NCBI GenBank assembly: GCA_002441095.1
Contig: DJVG01000063.1
Span: forward strand, 1-14,235
DNA length: 14,235 nt
From: Elusimicrobia bacterium UBA6262
Lineage (GTDB): Bacteria; CAYTYR01; UBA6262
Reading direction: 5' to 3'
Numbering within the stretch: the stretch's first letter is position 1; every line of letters begins with the position of its first letter. The position numbers and the translations under genes are program-made. Under the pieces are notes generated by a model, which saw only the letters and a program-made list of their open reading frames with translations, was not told the DNA's origin and did not search any database. This document shows positions 1 to 6,569 of the stretch, piece after piece.

Positions 1-1300
1 TTTGGGCAAAGCAACCATTAACATATGATGTTCCTGTTGGGTATAAGGCCAGGTCACTGGACCAGGCCCTGGTCCCCGCTGATAATATTTTATTGGCATA
101 TAAATTACTGGTTGCGCTTACGCGGCTGTCCACCCAGATGGCAAACAGGCCGCCGCTGCCATCGGTAGCTACGACTGGGCCGCTCTGATCAATGAAATCA
201 GTCTGGCAAACCTGTACGCCGCCGGCGGTCCATTGCACCGCGTCAGAAGCATTCAGCTTCTGGCCGCGCAAGGTGTAGTCATAACCACTGCCGGTATTAT
301 AACGGTCGCGGAAGGCAATATATTTATTATTGGAAGAGTCTACGGCTATTTCAGCCAACTCTTTTTGCAAGTACATTTCTCCGACATTGGAGATCCGGGT
401 CGGTCCGGCTAGCCTGGTACCACTGTAGCTGTATTTCTCATAATACACCGAATAACTAACATTATAAACAACGCAAACACTTCCTGAAGCATCTACAGCT
501 ATTCTTACTTGTCCCGGAGCCCCGACATCTACTGTCCACAGGGTATTGCCACTGGTATCGATCCGGTTAATGACTCCGTTACTACTGGCTGTATAGGTAT
601 AGCCGACATTGCTGGCAATGCTTGGGCTATTACCATTATTATACTTATCGCCCCATAGCTTAGTACCACTGCTATTAAATTTAGATAAAAAAGACCCGGT
701 CCCCTGCGGACCGTATCTCTGGTATATCACATAAATATTGCTGCTGCTGTCAACTGCCAGGTCATGCAGGCACCATTCTGCGGAATAAGCTGCTGAATCA
801 GCCTGCCGGTCCCACAAGAAGTTGCCATTACTGTCATATTTCAATAGCCGCAGGTTACCAGTGCTGACCGCATAGGATACATATATATTGCTGCTGCTGT
901 CACAGGCTACTTTTGGATACTGGTCCCAAGCCCCATCTAACAGCACTGACTGGTTTAATTTCGTGTCTCCCCATATTTTGGTCCCGCTGGTATTGTATTT
1001 GGCGCCATATACATCTATGGCTCCGTTGCGGCTGTCGATCCACACCATGACCATATTGCCGGACGCATCCCGTGCCATGCTCATATTCGTTTGGCTATAG
1101 CTGGATGAGCTGGTGGTCGGCAAATAAACTTGCCCGGTGGCAGTGTTCCAGACCGCCGTGGTATTGGATGCTTTGTAGGTTGTAGTATTGAAACTTTCGG
1201 TGAAGGTGGTGGTAGCGGCAAAAGCTGCCTGCGCATACATCAGGCACGAGATAATGGCCAGGATCCTTACTGCAGACTTAAGGATAGTACTCGACTTCAT
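1..1300 (-). CDS. Secreted repeat protein, probable beta-propeller (N-terminal 433 residues, runs off the window)
   Basis: I translated this frame by hand from the ATG at 1300 and found no stop down to base 1, so the gene is truncated by the window edge. A GGGAGA ribosome binding site lies 7 bases upstream. Residues 1-28 form a Sec signal peptide with probable cleavage after AFA. The rest consists of units of about 40-55 residues. Each has a core like VDSSSNIYV or RDASGNMVMVW, followed by a variable loop and an ending such as YNSSGTKLWGD; at least six units are recognisable (for example DASGNMVMVWIDSR, VACDSSSNIYVSY, LAVDSSSNIYVIY, IAVDASGSVCVVY, IAVDSSNNKYIAF, TDGSGGLFAIWVDSR). Such Asp/Ser/Gly/Asn-rich blade units are typical of secreted beta-propellers of the SBBP or NHL-like kind. 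The protein is presumably exported to the periplasm, surface or medium; its ligand is unknown and any C-terminal anchor lies outside the window. Confidence 0.85.
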   Translation of the reverse strand, partial: MKSSTILKSAVRILAIISCLMYAQAAFAATTTFTESFNTTTYKASNTTAVWNTATGQVYLPTTSSSSYSQTNMSMARDASGNMVMVWIDSRNGAIDVYGAKYNTSGTKIWGDTKLNQSVLLDGAWDQYPKVACDSSSNIYVSYAVSTGNLRLLKYDSNGNFLWDRQADSAAYSAEWCLHDLAVDSSSNIYVIYQRYGPQGTGSFLSKFNSSGTKLWGDKYNNGNSPSIASNVGYTYTASSNGVINRIDTSGNTLWTVDVGAPGQVRIAVDASGSVCVVYNVSYSVYYEKYSYSGTRLAGPTRISNVGEMYLQKELAEIAVDSSNNKYIAFRDRYNTGSGYDYTLRGQKLNASDAVQWTAGGVQVCQTDFIDQSGPVVATDGSGGLFAIWVDSRVSATSNLYANKILSAGTRAWSSDLALYPTGTSYVNGCFAQ

Positions 1301-1360
1301 TGCTGTCTCCCTGAAAAAAATATAGTCCTTCGGTTCAGTGTTTGAAAATGTTACCAAATT

Positions 1361-1463
1361 GATACGGTCTCTCCCCGTATCCTTTGATCCTACTTTCACA
1401 CACCTCTACGAAGCACTATTAAGGTAAACAACAATAGGTACAAGTGTACCTGAGGCTTGGTGT
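1361..1463 (-). promoter_or_regulatory. Possible structured 5' leader RNA of the secreted repeat protein
   Basis: The transcript before the ATG at 1300 can form several helices. One is a 7-bp hairpin, aggtaca/tgtacct (1436-1442 with 1445-1451). A second is a 7-bp hairpin, gatacgg/ccgtatc (1361-1367 with 1375-1381), with a GA-rich 7-base loop in the RNA. Longer-range pairings are also possible: 1459-1463 with 1400-1404, and 1433-1436 with 1417-1420, although the latter competes for one base with the first hairpin. I could not match this to a known riboswitch; the c-di-GMP-I core words were looked for and are absent. The RNA could be regulatory or simply an untranslated leader with chance hairpins. 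Confidence 0.35.
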
Positions 1464-1496
1464 TCTCTTATGCTGTTTTTTTTGTATTCTATACTA

Positions 1497-1524
1497 AAAA
1501 TACCAGATATTTTTACTTTGTCAA
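1497..1524 (-). promoter_or_regulatory. Candidate sigma-70 promoter for the secreted repeat protein
   Basis: On the minus strand a perfect -35 box TTGACA (1519-1524) is followed after 16 bases by TATTTT (1497-1502), a 4/6 match to the -10 consensus. An alternative TATAGA lies further downstream, but at about 25 bases its spacing is too long. Initiation here gives a 5' leader of about 190 nucleotides. Confidence 0.5.
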
Positions 1525-1550
1525 GCAGTTTTATTAAGAACAATTACACA

Positions 1551-1565
1551 TCCGCCAGAGGCGGA
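1551..1565. repeat. GC-rich palindrome, possible weak terminator
   Basis: A perfect inverted repeat tccgcc-aga-ggcgga lies about 55 bases after the stop of the CARDB gene. It is followed on the minus strand by only a loosely T-rich stretch, so it is at best a weak intrinsic terminator. It could instead be a copy of a short interspersed palindrome. Confidence 0.4.
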
Positions 1566-1618
1566 CAGGGATTCTAAAAACAGATTACACAGATTAGAAT
1601 TTTTGGATATAAATGACT

Positions 1619-3130
1619 TCAGTGAAGCGATTCTTGCTTAAGGATCTTCCAGATTCCTTGTTCTTTCCTGAAAGTCAGGGTTAATACCCCTTCACTGATG
1701 GTATCCATGATCTTTAATTCCCGGAAAATACCATTAATCTTAAACGTATAGGTCAGAGTAGCAAAATCCGGGCTGGCAAAACTGATCGGACCGGTTATAG
1801 AGGATGTTCTTTGAATGTCATCATATTGCCGGAAAATATCCGCAATCCTGAGCCTATAGGTCTCAAAATTAATACTTTTAACCGTGGGATCGCTGATAAC
1901 GCATTCGGTGCTGTAGGATATCATGTAATCATCAATGTTTTTGGCTTTTTCAGCCTGTTTAAGCTTTTCTAAGACTTCGCTGATGGCTTTGATGTATTGC
2001 TTTTGCTCTGCTTCACTGATAGCAGTCATTACCAGGTTAACCGGCTGATCAATATTACTGCGGATAAAGATGCTGTTATTATCCCGGCTAACCTCTTGTA
2101 CCGATTTGTCCTTATCCAGTATGCCTACGATCCTCATTAGTTTAGCGGCCGGGGCAAAAGTATAATTAACCTCATTTATATATATACCCTGGCTGGCAAT
2201 TTTGGGTATATCCTGGTACAGACGGTTGGCTTCCTTGCCGTCTTCCAAGACCAATAATTCCAGCAAACAAGGCGTGCTGGCACCCAGGCCGATATTAGTG
2301 ACAGTATACTTGATTTTATTTAAAACGCCGGCTATAGGGGGCAAAGTAGCCAGTTCTATTTTGGCTATAGCCAGATCCGGCAAAATTGATCTTATCTTCA
2401 CCGTTAATGTCTTTTCATTATTAGCGCTATTAGTCTCACCTGACGCATCTTCCCGGTTAATAACTACTTTGACCGTATGCTCTCCTGGCTGGGTAAAAAC
2501 ATAATTAATAGCGCTATCACTATTTTCTTTGACCGGCAGATAAACCTCATAGTTAATATCTTGCGCTTCCCTGCCGTCAATGAAGAATTTCAGATTGAGC
2601 GGAGTAATGCGGCCCTCATCAGCGCTCCATATAGGCCTGATAGTGATCTCTTCGCCAGTTTCATAAAATAGTTTAGCTGGTTCGAGATCCAGGCGAACGA
2701 TCCGGAAATCAGGCTTTATTTCAGGCACTATTTTAAAGGAGCTAGTTTGGACTATTGCCGGAGCGGTCTTAATTTTGATCTCTACTGTTCCGGTCATTGC
2801 TTTAGCTGCGTTAGGCGTATAGGCGATCTCGTATTTTCTGTGCTCACCGGCAGCCAGCGGGGCTGGCCAAAATTCTTTGTATAATTTGCGGTATCCGGCA
2901 GCCCTGGATTTTCCCTCTTCTATTATTACCGTCAGGAGAACCGGGGTCACAGGACCAGAGCTGATATTCCTGATATTGAAACTAAGAGATACTTCTTTCC
3001 TGCTCACTAAAGGCTGGCTGGCAGAAAATTTTATATTTTCAATGGCATAGACAGGAATGATCGGCTCAGCCAGCACTGCAGAGGTGACACAAGTATATAA
3101 TAAAGCTAATAGCAAAGTTCTTTTGAACAA
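1619..3130 (-). CDS. Secreted protein with CARDB-like Ig-fold repeats and an NTF2-like C-terminal domain
   Basis: 503 residues. The start is TTG at 3130, supported by an AGGAG ribosome binding site 8 bases upstream; no better start exists between it and the hairpin at 3160-3183. Residues 1-21 are a Sec signal peptide (hydrophobic core then SAVLA). Three Ig-like segments follow, at roughly 27-122, 142-246 and 250-360. The second and third start with PDFRIVRLDLEP and PDLAIAKIELA and end near SANNEKT and SRDNNS, which is the characteristic PDL...N...NN pattern of CARDB (cell-adhesion-related domain in bacteria). Residues about 385-503 start with a helix (AISEVLEKLKQAEKAKNIDDYM) and end in strands (SEGVLTLTFRKEQGIWKILKQE), typical of the NTF2-like/SnoaL fold. 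It is probably a periplasmic or surface protein with a binding or structural role; the ligand is unknown. It has no transmembrane anchor beyond the signal peptide. Confidence 0.85.
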   Translation of the reverse strand: MFKRTLLLALLYTCVTSAVLAEPIIPVYAIENIKFSASQPLVSRKEVSLSFNIRNISSGPVTPVLLTVIIEEGKSRAAGYRKLYKEFWPAPLAAGEHRKYEIAYTPNAAKAMTGTVEIKIKTAPAIVQTSSFKIVPEIKPDFRIVRLDLEPAKLFYETGEEITIRPIWSADEGRITPLNLKFFIDGREAQDINYEVYLPVKENSDSAINYVFTQPGEHTVKVVINREDASGETNSANNEKTLTVKIRSILPDLAIAKIELATLPPIAGVLNKIKYTVTNIGLGASTPCLLELLVLEDGKEANRLYQDIPKIASQGIYINEVNYTFAPAAKLMRIVGILDKDKSVQEVSRDNNSIFIRSNIDQPVNLVMTAISEAEQKQYIKAISEVLEKLKQAEKAKNIDDYMISYSTECVISDPTVKSINFETYRLRIADIFRQYDDIQRTSSITGPISFASPDFATLTYTFKINGIFRELKIMDTISEGVLTLTFRKEQGIWKILKQESLH

Positions 3131-3159
3131 GATTATAACTCCTGGCCTGGAGAAAATAA

Positions 3160-3183
3160 GGGGACATATATAAGTATGTCCCC
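3160..3183 (-). terminator. Perfect 9-bp hairpin after the small membrane protein and before the CARDB gene
   Basis: The inverted repeat ggggacata/tatgtcccc has a 6-base loop. On the minus strand it is followed by ttattttct, a modest T-rich tail, consistent with an intrinsic terminator 30 bases after the stop at 3214. It lies only about 30 bases before the TTG start at 3130, leaving no room for a separate promoter, so it may act as an attenuator or partial terminator. Confidence 0.55.
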
Positions 3184-3213
3184 TGCCTTAATTATTAACA
3201 GCGAGCAATGGAG

Positions 3214-3402
3214 CTATTTTTGCGGTTTAGTCATCTCCATGAGTGACAAAGCAATAGAAAAAACTAAAGCACAAATAGTGAATTGGCCATAAGCCGTAAC
3301 AGAAAATCCCAGTAACATTGAACCTTTCATGGATGCTGCTACTATGGATGTAATAAATCCCACAAAAGCCAGGAAAATGAATATTTCAGACCAACGCCTC
3401 AT
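3214..3402 (-). CDS. Small two-helix inner-membrane protein, function unknown
   Basis: 62 residues from the ATG at 3402, which has an AGAGGG ribosome binding site about 9 bases upstream. The longer version from the TTG at 3444 has no binding site and overlaps the promoter candidate, so I rejected it. Two hydrophobic segments are visible, at about residues 6-24 (EIFIFLAFVGFITSIVAAS) and 35-54 (AYGQFTICALVFSIALSLME), joined by a short loop containing MKGSMLLGF; the C-terminus TKPQK is basic. The gene follows tolR after 69 bases and is followed by a terminator hairpin. It could be a Tol accessory protein or simply an unrelated passenger. I do not recognise a named family. Confidence 0.75.
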   Translation of the reverse strand: MRRWSEIFIFLAFVGFITSIVAASMKGSMLLGFSVTAYGQFTICALVFSIALSLMEMTKPQK

Positions 3403-3434
3403 TTTATCATCCCTCTCTTTCCTCAGGATTTCTA

Positions 3435-3464
3435 ATAATATCAAATAAATCTTTATTTTGTAAA
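3435..3464 (-). promoter_or_regulatory. Candidate promoter for the small membrane protein
   Basis: TTTACA (3459-3464, 5/6 match to -35) is followed after 18 bases by TATTAT (3435-3440, 5/6 match to -10) on the minus strand, in an AT-rich gap just after the tolR stop. Transcription would start about 25-30 bases before the ATG at 3402. Confidence 0.5.
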
Positions 3465-3471
3465 GCTTTTT

Positions 3472-3879
3472 TTACGGCTTCTCCGGCTCTGTAGCAATAG
3501 CCAGTTTCTCTACGCCGCTCCTCTTAGCAATGTCCATAGCTTGTACGACTATCCCATGCAGGACTGCCCGGTCGGCCTTAATGAGCAGCGAATTATCTTT
3601 ATGCCCGGCGAATTTGGCTTTCAATTCCTGCGGCAGGGTATTCACATATATTCTTTTGTCACCAATATAATATTTATTCTCCTTGGTGATGGTCAGCACA
3701 ATTTGTTTTTCCGGATGAGGGTCGCTGGTAGCGGCTTTCGGCAGTTTCACGCCTATAGCCTGCGGCAAACCGAAGCTGGCTCCGATCATAAAGAAGATGA
3801 CCAGATTAAAAATAACATCAGTCATCGGGGTGGGATCCAGCCGTTCTATGAGACGGTGATGTTTTCTCTTAAATTTCAT
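3472..3879 (-). CDS. tolR: TolR/ExbD family proton-channel subunit
   Basis: 135 residues, close to the usual TolR/ExbD length. A short basic cytoplasmic start (MKFKRKHHRL) is followed by one transmembrane helix (about residues 20-36) in the motif PMTDVIFNLVIFFMI. Asp21 is at the position of the essential proton-carrying aspartate of the family. The remainder is the periplasmic domain, with family features such as LTITKENKYYIGDKRI and LLIKADRAV. TolR works with TolQ in the inner membrane to harness proton flow and drive the TonB/TolA protein. The ATG overlaps the tolQ stop (ATGA, 4 bases), implying translational coupling. ExbD and TolR are hard to tell apart by sequence; the tolB/pal/cpoB neighbours favour a Tol role. 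Confidence 0.93.
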   Translation of the reverse strand: MKFKRKHHRLIERLDPTPMTDVIFNLVIFFMIGASFGLPQAIGVKLPKAATSDPHPEKQIVLTITKENKYYIGDKRIYVNTLPQELKAKFAGHKDNSLLIKADRAVLHGIVVQAMDIAKRSGVEKLAIATEPEKP

Positions 3880-4493
3880 TTTTTGTTGTTCTTTTCCCTG
3901 GTCACAACACCGACCAGTTCAGCGGAACTCTTTTCTATGCCCAGTATAAAACTATCCACCCTGGCCACAAATAGATTGTAGGCCACCACCGTTGGGATGG
4001 CAATGAATAATCCATACGCCGTAGTGACCAAGGCTTCACTTACACCGCTGGCAACAACCTGGGGCGTAGTGACATTGGCGGCAGCAATGGCATTGAAAGC
4101 AGCGATCATCCCGATCACGGTACCGGTAAAACCCAGTAAAGTGGACACACTGGCCAAAGTAGACAAGGTAGGCAGGTATTTTTCCAGCTTGGGGATGGCA
4201 TCCAGCCCCGCCTCTTCCATGGCCTCTTCCATAGCCTGGCGTCCGTGTGCTTTTTCCTTCAAACCTGCGGCCAGGACAAAAGCCACCGGACCGGGAGTTT
4301 GCTCGCATAAAGATATCGCTTCCGCAATTTGTCCTATATAAACCAGCTTTTTAAGATCCTGCATAAAGCCGGCAATATCAGTCTTAACCCGATGGTAATA
4401 AAAAAACCTTTCAATAATAATGGCCGCAGATAAGACTGAACACAACAAAAGCGGCCACATCATTATCCCGCCCTTAGCAAAATACTGTAGCAC
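3876..4493 (-). CDS. tolQ: TolQ/ExbB/MotA-family proton channel
   Basis: 205 residues from the GTG at 4493. I chose this start because GGAGG lies 5 bases before it; the in-frame TTG at 4505 would put that ribosome binding site inside the gene. There are three membrane segments, at about residues 10-28 (MMWPLLLCSVLSAAIIIERF), 118-140 and 155-175. The last two carry the family signatures LASVSTLLGFTGTVIGM and SEALVTTAYGLFIAIPTVVAYN, including the small-residue/Thr face that lines the proton path. It forms the inner-membrane motor with TolR. It follows tolB after a 89-base spacer that contains an inverted heptamer repeat array, which could affect the ratio of TolB to TolQR. Confidence 0.93.
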   Translation of the reverse strand: MLQYFAKGGIMMWPLLLCSVLSAAIIIERFFYYHRVKTDIAGFMQDLKKLVYIGQIAEAISLCEQTPGPVAFVLAAGLKEKAHGRQAMEEAMEEAGLDAIPKLEKYLPTLSTLASVSTLLGFTGTVIGMIAAFNAIAAANVTTPQVVASGVSEALVTTAYGLFIAIPTVVAYNLFVARVDSFILGIEKSSAELVGVVTREKNNKK

Positions 4494-4510
4494 GATTACC
4501 TCCAAAATAA

Positions 4511-4576
4511 AGTTGCGAGTTTCAGGTTGCGAGTTTTGATTTCAACTCGTAACCCGTAACCCGTTAACTCGAAACT
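4511..4576. repeat. Inverted array of degenerate heptamers between tolB and tolQ
   Basis: On the + strand four heptamers run in step: GTTGCGA, GTTTCAG, GTTGCGA, GTTTTGA (4512-4539). They are followed by complementary-type units AACTCGT, AACCCGT, AACCCGT, TAACTCG (4544-4571). The two halves can pair: 4515-4535 with 4544-4564, 16 of 21 Watson-Crick and two more G-T on the + strand, around an 8-base loop. On the tolB-tolQ transcript the hairpin would be followed by tttatttt, so it could act as a leaky terminator. Confidence 0.75.
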
Positions 4577-4582
4577 GTTTTT

Positions 4583-5887
4583 TTATGGTGACCAGCAGGG
4601 AGTATAGATCTCCCCTTTAAACTGGTCATCTAATTCTCCGGGGAACAAAGGCCGCTGGTTGGAACCGTCATTATTCATCACAAAAAGCTGGCTTTTCCCG
4701 TTACGGGTACTGACAAATACCAGGAAACGGCCGTCCGGAGACCAACTTGGATTTTCATTCCGCTTTGTACCTTTGGTCAGCTGCTGCTGGTAATTGCCGC
4801 TGACATCAGTAGTAAAAATATTAAATTCACCCTTCGCCATCCTGGTAACATAAGCAATACGCTCGCCGGTAGGCGACCATTCAGGAGAATCAGTATAGGT
4901 ATTGCTATAGACCAGCCGCCGCACATTAGCGCCATCAATATCAGTAATAAACATCTGGGGCACTCCGGTCCGGTCACTGATAAATACCAAGTCACGGTTG
5001 CTTGGCGACCAACTGGGAGCAGCATCGATCCTCTTGTTATTTGTGAGACGGCGGATCATTTCCCCGGCTGGAGTCATCAGGTATAATTCAGGATTGCCAT
5101 CCTTGCTGAGGACGATCACCAGCGACTTGCCGTCACGAGAAAACCTGGCCATGGAATTCAGGCCTTGAAACCCGGACAGCATTTTACGCCCGGTACCATT
5201 GTCTTTAATAATATACAGGTCAGGATTATTATCTTTGTAGGAGGTGTAAATAATGCGCTGGCCATCAGGGGTCCATTTTGGCAGCAGGACCAAGGCATTT
5301 TCCTTGGTTAAAGCAGTGAGACCGTATCCGTCATAATCAACCAGATATATTTCCCGCTGGCCTTTGGTGTCACCCACAAAACATATCCGGGTATGAGCAA
5401 TACCTTTTTCCCCGGTATACCGGAAAACAATTTCATCGCTGAAATCGTGGATCGATTTACGTAAGATCGATTTAATGGCTTTATATCGTACCCCGGCTAC
5501 TCTTACTTTGCTGGTCGTATCGTATAAATAACATTCTAAGAGCAGCTGGTTATCTTTTTTAATAATAGTTCCTTTCACTACTGCATCCACTCCCTGATCT
5601 TTTAGTTCGTTATAATCAAGGCTGGAAGATTGCAATTCCTGCTCATCCACCCTATCGGCAATAGTGAAATATCCGGACAGTCTCAGGTCATTTTTAATGA
5701 TCGCGGCTACCTGGGTTCCCAGGTTTTCTTCACCCAGGTCTCCTAATTCGCTAAATGGCGCTACGGCAATATTGATCTTACGGGAGTCAAACTTGGAAAT
5801 ATCGATCGTAACATCTTTGTTTGCCGCCAGTAATAAGGAGGCTGAAAGCAGGCCTAATACAACAACATACAATGCCTTTTTACTCAT
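4583..5887 (-). CDS. tolB: TolB periplasmic beta-propeller of the Tol-Pal system
   Basis: 434 residues, the normal TolB length. The start is the ATG at 5887 with AAGGA 7 bases upstream, only 4 bases after the tonB/tolA stop. Residues 1-22 are a signal peptide (KKALYVVVLGLLSASLLLAA). Residues about 33-135 are the TolB N-terminal domain (INIAVAPFSELGD, IIKNDLRLSGYFTIADR). From about 170 to the end are the PD40/WD40-like blades with the repeated motif PxWSPDGxxIxYxS: PKWTPDGQRIIYTS, ARFSRDGKSLVIVLS, PSWSPSNRDLVFISDR, PEWSPTGERIAYVTR, PSWSPDGRFLVFVSTR. TolB acts in the periplasm, linking Pal at the outer membrane with the TolA-type protein. Confidence 0.96.
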   Translation of the reverse strand: MSKKALYVVVLGLLSASLLLAANKDVTIDISKFDSRKINIAVAPFSELGDLGEENLGTQVAAIIKNDLRLSGYFTIADRVDEQELQSSSLDYNELKDQGVDAVVKGTIIKKDNQLLLECYLYDTTSKVRVAGVRYKAIKSILRKSIHDFSDEIVFRYTGEKGIAHTRICFVGDTKGQREIYLVDYDGYGLTALTKENALVLLPKWTPDGQRIIYTSYKDNNPDLYIIKDNGTGRKMLSGFQGLNSMARFSRDGKSLVIVLSKDGNPELYLMTPAGEMIRRLTNNKRIDAAPSWSPSNRDLVFISDRTGVPQMFITDIDGANVRRLVYSNTYTDSPEWSPTGERIAYVTRMAKGEFNIFTTDVSGNYQQQLTKGTKRNENPSWSPDGRFLVFVSTRNGKSQLFVMNNDGSNQRPLFPGELDDQFKGEIYTPCWSP

Positions 5888-5891
5888 TATC

Positions 5892-6569
5892 TTATCCTTC
5901 TTTTTTAAATTCGAAACCGAAATGAACTCCCAGGAAATTGCCGCTATATTCTTCCGGCAAGGGCGGGAATGGGCTGGAGAGCAAGACCGCCCGCACCGCT
6001 GATTGGTCTAAGAACGCTATCCCGGAAGATTTCTCTACTTTTTGGTCATATACCTTGCCGGTCTTGTCAATTTTAAAAAAAACCACTACTTTCTGGTGCA
6101 CTGTGCCTTCATAATCAAAATTCCAGTTGGCAGTGACTTTCTTCTGGATAATATTCAGATAATATAAAAACGGAAAATCATTGACATCAGGCACAATAGC
6201 CGTAGACTGGGTTTTAACCGGAGCTGCCGGTACCGGCGCAGGCTGGGACGCGGCTTTTTCCTCCGGTTTTGGCGCAGCTACTTTTTCCTTGGGCTTGACG
6301 ACAATGACCTCTTTTTTCGGTTCGGCCTTTTTTTCTGGTATTTTTTTTACTTCTTCGGTTTTCTTTTTTTCCGGTACAGGCTTAACCGGTTCTGCTGGTT
6401 TCACTTTTGCCGTTTCAGTAGACGGTAAGGATACCAGCTCTACCGGAGTCGATATCCAGTAACGTATGGTCTTACGCTGGAATCTCGGGCCTGTTACCAC
6501 AAATAAGATCGCATGCAGGCAGAGGGAAAATAACAACGCTCTTTTAATGGTTATTTCCGGCGTTATCAT
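5892..6569 (-). CDS. TonB/TolA-like energy transducer
   Basis: 225 residues; the ATG overlaps the cpoB stop by one base (TAATG). Residues 11-27 are the single membrane anchor, containing S15-L-C-L-H19, the SxxxH arrangement that couples TonB and TolA to their proton channel. Residues about 53-122 are a Lys/Pro/Glu/Ala-rich stretch (EKKKTEEVKKIPEKK, PKPEEKAASQPAPVP) expected to span the periplasm. Residues about 130-225 form a TonB-type C-terminal domain (YYLNIIQKKVTANWNF, VVFFKIDKTGKVYDQKVEKSSG, LDQSAVRAVLLSSPFPPLP). The fold reads as TonB-like, but the place between cpoB and tolB indicates that it serves as the TolA of this system. I leave the symbol empty because sequence alone does not decide between tonB and tolA. 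Confidence 0.92.
   Translation of the reverse strand: MITPEITIKRALLFSLCLHAILFVVTGPRFQRKTIRYWISTPVELVSLPSTETAKVKPAEPVKPVPEKKKTEEVKKIPEKKAEPKKEVIVVKPKEKVAAPKPEEKAASQPAPVPAAPVKTQSTAIVPDVNDFPFLYYLNIIQKKVTANWNFDYEGTVHQKVVVFFKIDKTGKVYDQKVEKSSGIAFLDQSAVRAVLLSSPFPPLPEEYSGNFLGVHFGFEFKKEG

Larger units (their letters stand above)
1301..1618. other. 318-bp intergenic region between the CARDB gene and the repeat-protein gene
   Basis: No credible gene is present. On the minus strand the region holds, in order, a partly repetitive segment (1571-1600, with the word cagatta twice and attcta/tagaat inverted), a GC-rich hairpin (1551-1565), a TTGACA promoter candidate (1497-1524) and a leader of about 190 nucleotides with several inverted repeats ending at the ATG at 1300. 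Confidence 0.7.

Noticed and set aside
1361..1463. c-di-GMP-I riboswitch
   Set aside because: The expected core words of that riboswitch (GGGACGCAAAGCC-like, receptor and tetraloop segments) are not present.
3541..3981. 146-residue plus-strand frame opposite tolR and tolQ
   Set aside because: It is an antisense shadow of two clear family members with no supporting signal of its own.
4494..4505. TTG start for tolQ
   Set aside because: The GGAGG ribosome binding site would then be inside the coding region; GTG at 4493 has the correct spacing.
4511..4576. CRISPR-like array
   Set aside because: Units are 7 bases without spacers and are inverted about a centre; there are no cas genes.
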